NCBI GenBank assembly: GCA_014773175.1
Contig: VXCM01001558.1
Location: 6,322 to 70,321 of the forward strand
DNA: 64,000 nt
Direction of reading: 5' to 3'
From: Lucifuga dentata
Lineage: Eukaryota; Chordata; Actinopteri; Ophidiiformes; Bythitidae
Both the position numbers and the translations under genes were made by a program. Below, piece by piece: positions 12,641 to 23,774 of this stretch (positions are counted from its first letter, which is position 1; each line of letters starts with the position of its first letter). The notes beneath the pieces are model-generated. The model was not told the origin of the DNA. It ran no database searches and was given only the letters and a program-made list of their open reading frames with translations.

Positions 12641-14392
12641 TAAGAATATGCGAACAGATTTCGGGTTGAGTCTATCTGTTATTAAAGATGTTTAATGTAT
12701 TGAGCTTAGTTCAGGCTTAGTTAATGTCTCATTGCACTAAATGAAAATATAGATGGCAAATGCGCGCCGTCACTGATAAATAATGAGTCCGGGCAGTGAT
12801 ATTTATGAAAATAATAACGAGCAATTTAAGAGGGTTCCCAGCACTTCGTGTTTGGACCCCTAATAATAATCAACACCCTCCAGTTGTTTCAAAGTTACAG
12901 TAATGTTCAGAATATATGCGCAATCAGTTTGTAAGTTCGGTTATTTGGTCTTTTTTATAAGAGTAACTCGTGGGTACGTATAGTATCTCGTTTCCATGCA
13001 TTGGTAAGTCGTGGCCACTCATTATTGTGTTATAATTTACTTTTTCATAAATATTACCGCCTAGGCTCCGTAATGATAAACTACCTAATCTCCGTGGCAA
13101 AAGAAATAGACTCATGTCACACCCACAGTGGGCGAATGTGATCTTTAATCATTGTAAACAGAACAGTTCATATATATATAGAATTTTCTAAGCGAATGGC
13201 GATGTAGTAGTGATTTTATCTGTGTTTGAACAGTGTCTCTGAAATCAATGAAACTGGAAATTCCAGCTGCGCTTGAAGTGACCACGAAGTGAATCACTAG
13301 TCCAGATTTTACTCAATCCAATGAAAATTACTGTAACCTCAGATTAAAAGCACAAACTGTAATCCAAATGTAAAGAAAACGACCACCCAAAATTTAAAAT
13401 TCAGATTTTAAGATGTTATAACTCTTAAAATGTTTGACAGGTCTAAGAGTGACACTAAACACAACTAAATTTAAAATTATTCTCATTCTGTTGAGGATTT
13501 TTTTTTACATCAATAATGGAGAAAGCAGGTATATAGTTTCAATAATTACAGCTAACACACGAAAACTTATTTTATCATAAGATAAACTCTTCAGTTGTGT
13601 ATGTGAATTTAGTTCAAATTTTACTTGTTAACATATAACAACTGGAAATTGAGATGTTGTGCAGAAGTAACATATTTAGATACAAGTGAATCATACTTCC
13701 CCCATCTTCAACAATAATCTAATCATGCGTTATCTATGTTTGAGGAGCAAGATTCAGTTTGATTAAAGGTGTAAATCGGTCATCAGTGAGATAATATATA
13801 AATCTGAATATTACACTTGTTTAAAATTAATTTACAGATAAGGATTCCTCCTTAGTAGATCAGTGTGGTATAATGACTAAATGACTGAGCTTTTCATTTC
13901 TGTGATTCTTTCATTTAGATCACCAAAACAGCATGTATGTTTCCTGAAAAAAAAAAAAAAAAAATGCAGTTTTCCTACATCTGTTTCACAGGCAGGCTTC
14001 ACACACAGACATCTTCTCTCCTCTCTACCCATGTAATTTTCCTCACACTGCGAGCCTTCCCAGCAGTCCTTCGTAAACTCTTTGCCCCCAGCCTCAGCTC
14101 ATCATATGTTTTTGGGACTCAGCCTCAGTCAATTTCCCTCTCTGCTGGACGTATCTTCACCTCCTTAAAGAAGTGAGGAGCCTGTGGAGGCTCTTACACT
14201 GTCTTTGTTTCTGACTCTTTATGTTCACTAAACTGAAGAACTGCCATGGTGCTAGTGGCTAGCTGCGAGATAGAAATTGTGCCTAATGGTGGTTGTCAAG
14301 GGGTTTCAGGAAATTTATGCAAGTCTTCCATCTTTGTATTTTTCTTTGCAGCCTTCCCATATTTGATTCACACTTTTCTTTGGACTTCCACC

Positions 14393-17300
14393 ATGTCAGC
14401 CAATGGGAGCTCAGAGACAGGCTGCAGGTCAGAGGTCAGAGCTACCAACAGCACCAGCAGTGAGAAGGAGCTCTCCATCACAGCCTCCATCATTTCCATG
14501 ACTGTGGGCATCTTCTCCAACAGCGTTGCCCTCTTCATCCTGATCAAATCCTACCACCGCATCCGGATCAAGTCTAAGGCTTCCTTCCTGTTGTTTGCCA
14601 GCAGCCTGGTTGTCACAGACCTGCTTGGCCACCTTATCAATGGCTCCTTGGTAATTTTTGTTTACGGTTCTCACAAGAAATGGGAATCCTTTGACCCTCA
14701 TCACATTGTGTGCAGTATCTTTGGGGCATGCATGGTGTTCTTTGGCCTCAGCCCGTTGTTCCTGGGAAGTGCCATGGCAGTGGAGCGCTGCATTGGAGTC
14801 ACCAGGCCCCTTTTCCACTCTACGGCCCTGGCATCACACCACACGAAAAAGTTGCTGGGGCTCACCTGGCTGTTGGCGGCGCTAGTGGCCATACTGCCTG
14901 TGCTGCTGTGGAGGCCCTACAAGGTTCAGAGCTCCAGGAGCTGGTGCTTCTTCCATATGGAGGAACCAAAAGACTGGCTGGATATGCTGCTGCCTCTTCT
15001 CTTCTCCATGCTGGGTCTGCTGGCCCTGCTAATTTCCATTGTGTGTAATACTGTGACAAGCTGCACTCTGCTGCAGTCCAGATTCAGCCGTAAGCATCGC
15101 TGCAAAGGCAGATCTTACCACATAGAGATGATCTGCCAGCTCCTGACCATAATGTTGGTGTCCTGCATATGCTGGGGCCCATTACTGGTAGGTGTTAAGA
15201 ATTCCTGCTGTTGTCTCAACAGATGTTTAGCTCTGCTATATGACTTAAGAAACCACAGAACACAGGCACACACTGAAAGAGTTCTTTCACCATGTTGCTT
15301 AGCCAAAGTTACAAAGCTGTTATACTCTATTGTTTGAAGCTGTGCACATGCTCAAGATTTCAAAGTCTTTGTTCCAGGCTCATATATAAACTAATCTCAT
15401 ATTGTCAGTAATTATCCCTTTTAACATTTTACTACTGTACATTCCCACATGTCATTGCATTTCAGATTATTAAAGCAGGCTTTGATTGATTTAAACATAT
15501 AGTTAAATACACCTCTTATCTGAGACAATGAACTGGCCCTTGAACTAAGACAGAAACCATTTTCATTGAAGTGACATGTAATGAAAAAAATGCTCAAAAA
15601 GTTTGCCTTTTGGAATTTCTTTCTGCTGCTTTTCATTTGAATTCTGACCATCCCTTTTCTTTCCACTTGCTGAAACTCTAATCCACTCATGTATCACTTC
15701 AAGACTTAACAAATGCAGTAGTTTACTGCACAGCTATCTTTCCTGGCTGAATAATATGGTCTTTTTGAGTTCTACTCCACTTATGAAGCTCTCCATAGCA
15801 TGACAATTCATACCTAGTGTACCTAGTGTACCTTTCTAGTATAACTTCAGCAAGTCTGGCCATCATGGCTAAATAATCGTCAGAATGGGCATGGCTCATT
15901 GTGCCCGTTGGCGAAGCAATTGTCAGTGACTTTTGCAGTTTTTCCACTACTGGTGAATTCTATCCGATCCATGAGGAGCCATACCAAACTAGGCCCTTAA
16001 GCGTGCTCTCCTTACAGCTCAGGTGTTGTTTCCATTAAAAGAGATTCATTCCATTCCATGCAGAGGGCAGACTGAACATGGGTCTGAGTCAGTGACGTAA
16101 GGGGAAGAAACCTGGACAGACCCAATTCCTGTTTATGTTTTTTCTGCACTAGTGATGATCAAGGAAGGCTTTCTGATGCTTTGAATCTTTTTTAAACATA
16201 CTGAAAAGTGGTCTACTACCCAAATGTTCATTCACAGAACACGTGGATGATGACACCTGTAGAGGAGCCCATAAATCCTGTAATTCTATCTTTTAATTCT
16301 TTGGATGAAATTGGATCAAAATTTACATGTTTCAAGACCATGAATTTCTGCCATCATCAATATTGTGTAAAACGTTTTTTGTTTTTTTTTTATTTGTTTT
16401 ACTCATTGTTGATCAGTTTGCGTCAAACATTATACACACCACTGATGCATGTAACCATAACTGTTAACTGTAAAACAGACATATCAGATAACACTGGAAA
16501 TATGAGCCAAAGAATTTGAGCTCACATAAAAATGAAAAGTTAACATTTTGTTATGTTGTCTCAAACCACGAGACAGATATTTATATGAAAATAAATGTAT
16601 ATAAAAAGGATTTTATAGAAAGCCTTTTATAGAAGATTACAACTCCAATTTAACTAATTAGTGACACTGCTCTGGTATTGATTCATGCTATATTTTTCTC
16701 ATGAACAACACTCACTGTATTTACTGCCACCAGACAAGAAATAACTAACGCACAGCCAGTTATCATTTTAACAATGGCTTCTCATTTAGTCCATAACTTA
16801 CTGTCAATTTTAACTTTCAAAATTCTCAAAAAATAAAATAACAAAATAATACTCAAATATTTATAAACATTAGACAGTTTAGTGATACCTAATTTCTTTA
16901 ATTATGACAATTCAAACAAAAAATTAGTATAAGGATCAGCACTGCCAATCATTAATTTGACTATTTCTGTTCATTAAATGAACAAGTAAAAATGAAATAT
17001 TGCCTCTTCAGACACTCTTTCTGCTGAACTCATAAATTGTTACTTGAACTGTGTTTTATTGCCACTGCAATTATTAATGCCTTTCTTTCACTTTCCATTA
17101 TTTTATGATTGCTGCTCGAGATCCACATCATTATAGTGAGCACCAAAGCCACGGATGAGCCTACATCCTTGAGTCTGTTGCTGGTGGTGCGTATGGCCAC
17201 TTGGAACCAAATCCTGGACCCGTGGGTCTACATCCTGCTGAGGAAGGCTGTTCTGAGGAAGATCTTCATGTTGTTCTACAGCTGCTGGGTCTCGAAGTCC

Positions 17301-17435
17301 CATAACTTCCACCAGTGGAAACGCAGCATCCTCTGGAGCTCGGTGGAGACCAGCACCTCAGGATCAGGCCCAAATAAGTGCCACTGCTTGGATCGATTCC
17401 CTCTGCCAGACACTGCGATCAAATCCAGCACCTGA
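14393..17435 (+). CDS. ptgfr: prostaglandin F2-alpha receptor (FP), two coding exons
   Basis: A seven-transmembrane, Gq-coupled plasma-membrane receptor for prostaglandin F2-alpha. Exons are 14,393-15,187 and 17,121-17,435; the intron has gt/ag ends and phase 0, giving 369 residues against about 359 in human. The intron falls at the end of TM6 ([12 protein letters not shown]), the position typical of prostanoid receptors. Family marks include N-glycosylation sites at residues 4 and 19, KSKASFLL after TM1, ERCIGVT at the end of TM3 in place of DRY, RSWCFF in extracellular loop 2, and [20 protein letters not shown] in TM7. The start at 14,393 is chosen because it has a good context (ccaccATGt) and lies 42 bp after the acceptor at 14,351. 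An in-frame ATG at 14,246 lies in the inferred intron. The C-terminal tail is rich in Ser/Thr. The identity is firm on overall similarity to mammalian FP. Confidence 0.95.
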
Positions 17436-17624
17436 ACCCTGGTCTGAATGATTTCATCTGATACTGAACACTGAAGAAAAAAAAAGAAGCTGTGTAAATG
17501 TGGTGAACTTTTTTGAAATAGACTTTTCCAAAAGACAGTCAAATTTCTTCATAGAAATGAATTTGGAATATTATAAGAAATGCTATCATGGAGAGTCAGT
17601 TTTGTAAATTGTTGTGGTGTACTC

Positions 17625-17628
<4 letters not shown>

Positions 17629-17679
<51 letters not shown>

Positions 17680-17684
17680 CGCGC
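17629..17684. repeat. (GT)n-(GC)n microsatellite in the ptgfr 3' region
   Basis: About 21 GT units run straight into 7 GC units, about 190 bp after the ptgfr stop codon. Alternating purine-pyrimidine of this kind can adopt Z-DNA. Confidence 0.95.
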
Positions 17685-18274
17685 TGGGATGTACAGTATG
17701 CAGCTCTGATTTATGCATGATTATGTTGGAACATTTTTCCAATTGGTTATTTTCTACTGGAAATGTTACTGTTGTTGCTGTTTTAATACTGCTGGAATTT
17801 TAACATGGCAGCTCCAATCTGTGACCTGAACCACATGAGAAGAGTATTTACTTAATATTTTGGCCCTTAGGAGATTCTCTTTGTTTGATCATTGTTGTCT
17901 GTCACTGAAAAACAATACACCGGTGGCTTGTTCTTACATGTGAAAAGTGAAACATGTAGATTCATGGTCTGGACCCATTTCAACAGCTTAAAGTGACTCA
18001 GTCGCGTGTAAATTGAATATAACACAGCATAATAATATTAGATAACTGAGCTGTAGTATGATGCACCAGTTTGAATGCAGCCTATAGAGATGTTCATGTG
18101 TGTTTTCATTGGAATATCCAGTTCAGTCGTTATCTAGTCAGCAAGTTCCATATAACATTACTGATTTATTGTCTAGACATTCCAAATTTATAATCTGGGT
18201 CGGAAAACGTAGTATATGCTATTTTTTTGTTTGTTTGTTTTATTGAAACGTCTGTTGCTGTTATTTATTTATAT

Positions 18275-18280
18275 AATAAA
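18275..18280 (+). terminator. ptgfr: candidate poly(A) signal of ptgfr
   Basis: An AATAAA hexamer lies 840 bp after the stop codon. It would give a 3' UTR of about 0.9 kb. Other hexamers were not excluded. Confidence 0.4.
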
Positions 18281-19440
18281 TGTTAACTGTTATGCTACAG
18301 CTAAATTTCTAGAAGATTGCATGTGATTCATGACTCTGGCTTCCTGAATCTGTTGCAGTGACGTACCATGGATCAAGAATTAGTAACTGCAACGAGCACT
18401 GACTACAAAAACAGCATGACAGGAAAAAACTCATCATACTAGTACATACCCAGTATAACCATGAAATATAAGGGAAAATTTGAGTGTCTGATTTTACCAT
18501 AAACTCCATAACCATAAGGTGTCATCAAAGGCAGCAATGTGGCCTCACATCAAAAAGGTCCTAGTTGAATCTTGTTTCCTCTGAGTGCACTGGTTTCCTC
18601 CCATCATCCAAAGACACACAGGTTAGGTGAACTGGAAATCTAATACCAAAATTTCATTTTGGTAAATATGATTTTTTTTCTTTTTCTTTTTTTTTTTTTT
18701 TTTTTNTTTTTTTTTTTTTTTTTTTAGGAATGGCATGCTCTTTGGTTACCATACTTTCATGCTAGGCAAATTAGAAGTGTGTGCTTTATGCATTAAATGT
18801 CTTGTGCGGTGTAGTTTACTGTGCAGACTCTTCATGTTTATCTTCTCTGGCACCTTCCACATTCCACAAACATGTACATTAGGTTAAATAAATCTAAATT
18901 TCATGTAATCATGCACAGGGTGAGCTGGTATAATGGATGGATGGATGGATGGATGGATTTCGGTCCTAGGTCCTTTGGCGACCTACAGGACTACATTTAG
19001 CATTTGGTTGGACTCTCAATGCCAATGTTTTTCTTGTTTTACTTTGAAAACTATAGGATGCAAATTACAAAAAAAAAAAAAAAAAAAAAAAAAAGCTGTG
19101 AGGGAATTTAAACTCACAAACTCAATATGATAAGATCAAGTCTCTACCAACTGTAGCACAAATTGGAAATCAGTCATATAAATGTAAATCTGCAAATGAT
19201 ATATTGATTTAATATAACTTGCCTAATGAAAAGATGCTACTACAGTCATGACAAACAGAAACATGCAAGGTGGAGCCTCCTGTTGTATCAGCAGTTTAAT
19301 GGTACAAACTATGTACAGTAAAATTTGATGTCCTGGGCTTGAATCTGCACCAGCACAACTTTCCCATGTCTCCATGTCTCATCTTGAATTATTCTGTCTC
19401 CTCTGAACCTCAGTGTATAAATAAAGTTGAAAATCACCAA
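18281..19440. other. intergenic DNA between ptgfr and btf3l4
   Basis: No gene seen. Contains a poly-T stretch with an N at 18,706, a (GGAT)n microsatellite at 18,933-18,957 and an A-homopolymer near 19,069-19,094. Confidence 0.5.
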
Positions 19441-19468
19441 CTTGTCTTTTGTGCTAGTCCCTAAAAGT

Positions 19469-19482
19469 CCTGCAGGTGGCAG
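19469..19482 (+). promoter_or_regulatory. CTCF-like motif upstream of btf3l4
   Basis: cctgcaggtggcag fits the CTCF core (CC...AGGTGGCAG). It sits about 0.6 kb before the first coding exon of btf3l4, near a gtgacgta CRE-like half site at about 19,541. Motif match only. Confidence 0.35.
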
Positions 19483-20106
19483 CACTATACTCAAAGCCTT
19501 CCAGCTGATCGGAAATAACGAAGAAGAGCCATATGGTGTGTGACGTAATCTCTTCCTCATTACCCTCCATCTTTCAGTCCCGCATGCTTCTGAGGATATT
19601 TTGCCAGGTTTGAGGCGACATATATGAATGTGTGTGTCGTGCAGCTGCTGTGGAGTGTGTGTTAACTGATGTATGGTGGGCTCAAGCTGCTCGGACACAG
19701 TGGGACAGTGACACGCTGTGTGTGTGTGTTTTCATTAATGCAGCTGGTTAGCCAAACACAGCAGGTTGTTTAGAGCACACTGGCTGTTTTTCCCTTCATA
19801 AGCTGCACTGCGAGATATTGCATCAGATACATATGACTTTCTCTGTCTCTATAGCTAATATTACTGCTAGCTGATTGTTATAGCTTTATTATATTTTATA
19901 TCAGATCTTCCTAGATTGTGTTGTCTGGTTAGCTCATAATGCTGCTTTAGCTAAAGCAGTAGCAGCTCAAAGTGGAACAACAGGGAAAACAGCAGCAGAA
20001 TGGCAGTCTTTTAGCTACTTATACATGCTATCTGTGTTTTTTTTTTTTTTTTTNTTTTTTTTTTTTTTTACTTTATTCACAAGTTTCTCATATTGTAGGT
20101 GAGAAC

Positions 20107-23034
20107 ATGAATCAAGAAAAATTGGCAAAACTTCAAGCTCAGGTCCGGATAGGAGGAAAGGTAAGTTGACATCCAGGAAGAAAAGCATGTGGATTTGGGA
20201 TTATGTCAAAACTATATTTGTCTAATGGATTGAATTCAGTAACAGATCTATAAAATGTGATTTTTTTTATGTCTTGTTTTTATTAACAAGGTTTCACTAT
20301 AAACAGCCTTGATATAGGCTACAGGATACAGGCTTGATATGTTATTATCATGATACATTTAAAATATTCTAGAGTACCTGAGAATGTGCTTACTTTTTTA
20401 GGTTTAGACAGAAAATGATTCATCTACAATCTTAACACTTGGTTAATCATTTACCCTTATTTGCTGATTAGAAATTTTCAAATATGAGAACTTGCAACTT
20501 TTTGTACAACTGTAAATTGTTTAAATGTGAGGTTTTAAATTGTTTCAACAAGGAAGGGGCTATAACCAACCATTACTTACATTATCATTCATCTGTTAGT
20601 GATTTTTTTTTGTTTTTTTTGTTTTTGGGGGGGATTCATTAGTTAATCTATAAAATGTCCAAATACAGTGTTTCACAAGCTTCTGGATTCCAAAGGGATG
20701 TTTCCTTTTTTATCTTATTTGGTTTTAACAGCAGTTAAATCGCATAAAGGGATCTGCTGTCATATGAAACAGAGAAAAGCTTTTGAGACACTAGAGCCAG
20801 CAAATGACTAAAATAAATCATTGTTTAAATGTTTTTGATTAACTGTTGATCGACAGTTTGATCAGTAGTTGATTGACTACTCAATTAGTCAAGTGATTGA
20901 TGAATTGAACAGTTAGTCAATCAGTGTTGACTAATTGATCAGTGTTGTTCAATGTTGATTGACTAATTAATTAATTGATGAAATGTTTCACAAGAAAAAA
21001 ACAGACCTTAGATGAATCATTCACAGAAATAGTAATTATTTATAACTAACATTCAACTTCATAAAAGATGTTTGAAACTTTGCAATGTGATGGAGGTTTG
21101 CCAGAACCATGTAGAGTTTGCTCAGCAGCCTGATACATCAGCAGCTTTTCAATGTAACAAAAAGAACGTGATTTTGAATACAGTGAACGATGAATTGTTT
21201 GATTCAGCATGTGTAACTGAATTGACAGCCTTGTGTTGAATGATAAAATACAGCCTCATCTGATTATCCTGTTTTATTAACAGCTAGCATTGTGTCTCTG
21301 TGGTTTTTCTAGTGTAATGTCTGTTTTTATTTTCAGGGCTCTGCACGCAGGAAGAAGAAGGTGGTACACAGAACGGCAACAGCTGATGACAAAAAGCTTC
21401 AGAGTTCACTAAAAAAGTTGGCTGTCAACAATATTGCTGGAATTGAAGAGGTAAAAGAGCATAAGCAACCATGATTATACTGACCTTTTAAGCCATAAAT
21501 GTGATTCTGTTCGCTCTGTTCTGATTTGAGGAGAAATTCATATTTTGTGGTCATTTGACTGCACCTGTTTCAGGTTTTTCACATCTGTCTGTTTTCTGGA
21601 ACATATTGTGTCTTCATTCCCTCCCTTACGGTCTTCTCCTCTCAGGTGAATATGATCAAGGATGACGGGACTGTGATACACTTTAACAACCCAAAAGTGC
21701 AGGCATCTTTGTCCGCCAACACCTTCGCCATCACAGGCCACGCCGAGACCAAGCAGCTGACAGAGATGCTGCCCGGCATCCTCAGTCAGCTGGGGGCCGA
21801 CAGCCTCAGCAGCCTACGCAAACTGGCAGAACAGTTTCCTCGGCAATGTGAGTGTGTCTGACCCACTCGGACTTTTGGTATTCTAGAAAGGTCCTGTAAA
21901 AATGGAGTGAGGACCTGTTTTCTATCCACGGAGGGTCTGTTATAATGTCAATTATGAGCCAATGAAATATAAATTCTGAAAGTTAGAAAAAGTCTGATGC
22001 ACATAGGATGCTCATCTTTTGCCAACCTAGCTAATCTGCGATACTTTTATGGCAAAGGAATCAAAGAGACTGCAGACCTAATGTTTGATAGTCCATTTTC
22101 CTCTGGGTGAAGTGCTTACATGCTGCTGAGACGCTTTGTATTACAGGTTGACTCATATTAGCAGATGGGAATTGACAGTCAGTATTGTTTTCATACAGAT
22201 GTAGTATGATTTATATGCTGACTAATATAATATGCAAAAAAGAATTGCCAAACAGAACTGCTTTTTAAGGCAGCATTTTATGTATATATTTATATTTGAA
22301 CCAATTTTTTCTTACTTCAAGATTATTATTTTTTATTGTATTTAAGTATGAAATATTCTACAGTATCTATTATTTATAATTTAATGTCCTTTTAAATGTA
22401 CAGTTACTAATTCAATGTTTATATTGCATATTTATGTTAAAAATTCATTTCACCTCATATACTATTAGAAATAATCTTTGAGAAGCAAAGTCTTATTCTA
22501 GTCTTAATATTTCCTTGAGCACTGCATTCATAGTGTATTTTGTTTAGAAACTACATTACTATTTATATATGTATATTGTTATATTTTATAGATAAAGTAT
22601 ATTTCTGTTTGACATCCACTTTTATGACCAGTATTGTCTTTTTCATTAACAATATTAATTAAACTGCATTATTGGATTACACTTCATTAACAACCAGTGC
22701 TTAATGATACCATATTTTTATGTTTCATCTCAGCTCTCGATAACAAGGCTCCAAAGCCAGAAGACCTTGAAGAAGAGGATGATGATGTTCCAGGTATGGA
22801 CCATGAATAAATGGCATTTTATTTTCCTACATGGTAAAGTAGTAGGAAATACAATTATATTACCAGTTTATACTTGTTTCTATTTAATTATTTATAGTTA
22901 AGTTAATTTTGCCTTCTTACGTGGATGCAGAGCTTTTATATACACATACACATATATTAAAAATCACACTGTGCTGTGTTTATGCAGATCTGGTGGAGAA
23001 CTTTGATGAAGCATCAAAGAATGAGGCAAACTGA
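20107..23034 (+). CDS. btf3l4: basic transcription factor 3-like 4, five coding exons
   Basis: A NAC-beta-family protein; BTF3-type subunits pair with NAC-alpha at the ribosome exit tunnel, and a transcription role has also been proposed. Coding exons are 20,107-20,160, 21,337-21,450, 21,646-21,847, 22,734-22,793 and 22,988-23,034, all with gt/ag introns. The frame is continuous for 158 residues, the same length as human BTF3L4. It starts [18 protein letters not shown]. The NAC domain core ([16 protein letters not shown], then [12 protein letters not shown] and [20 protein letters not shown]) and the acidic tail ([20 protein letters not shown]) are highly conserved. The ATG lies a few bases into its exon, so a non-coding first exon is expected upstream, probably at 19,450-19,750; its donor could not be fixed. 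A poly-T tract with an N at 20,054 precedes the first coding exon. Confidence 0.97.
20836..20980. repeat. cluster of TTGATTGACTAATT-like motifs in a btf3l4 intron
   Basis: Short variants of TGATTGACTAATT occur repeatedly in both orientations (for example agttagtcaatca near 20,920 and tgattgactaatt near 20,956). They give many small complementary pairs within about 145 bp. It is not an exact tandem array. Confidence 0.6.
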
Positions 23035-23330
23035 TGCACATGGGGATCGTGCAAATGGACTGGACTGCAATGAAATGAAAACTCTTCTGCAGTATTTTAA
23101 CTCTAGCTATCCACACATATCAGATACGATCTCCACAAACCAGAGACTTGTCTATTTTCCCATGGCCAGAGGATGTCCCAGTCAAGACTGGCTTGTGCTT
23201 TAAANAAAAAAAAAAAAAAAAAAAAAAACCCTTCTGAACAACAATTAAACCCCTTCACCACAGTGTCAGTCATGGTCAGGATTACAGTGGTCATTATTGC
23301 TAGTCTTCTGATTTTTTGTTTATGAAACAA

Positions 23331-23336
23331 AATAAA
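23331..23336 (+). terminator. btf3l4: poly(A) signal of btf3l4
   Basis: An AATAAA hexamer lies 297 bp after the stop codon and is followed by a GT-rich stretch (gatgtgctgtggtc). Confidence 0.65.
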
Positions 23337-23774
23337 AGTGATTAACATTTTCTAGATGTGCTGTGGTCATTGCTGAGATTTTTATAGTCCTTTTGGTTCA
23401 TTTGCGCCCTTCTCCCAATTTTAACCACAAGCTAAGATTTTATTCTGCATTTGCATGGATCACTCGATGACTTACTGACAACCTCAGCCTATATCATGGA
23501 TATGACAGCCTGAGCAATGGCCAGTTTTTTTTTTTTTTTTTTTTTAATAAATTATTACTATTATTATCTGGAAGGCTGTCATGCAGACTGTGGAGAGGCA
23601 AACTGGGCAGGGACATTTGTGCACACCTCTTGAGTTTCTTCAAAGAGCTGCAGAGACGGGAGGAGGGAGATCAGAGGGGGCAGAGAGAAGAAATCATCCC
23701 ATCCGCCTTCTGTGAACAAGGATCTGCTGCTCAAATCCGTTTTTCTCGATACTCCACAAATGTAACTGGATACA

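Noticed and set aside
14246..14392. In-frame upstream ATG adding 49 residues to ptgfr
   Set aside because: A good splice acceptor at 14,351 interrupts the segment, the added residues resemble no receptor N-terminus, and the ATG at 14,393 has the better context and matches the mammalian start.
14429..14818. Long antisense open frame across ptgfr exon 1
   Set aside because: It is the shadow of the real coding exon, with no homology of its own.
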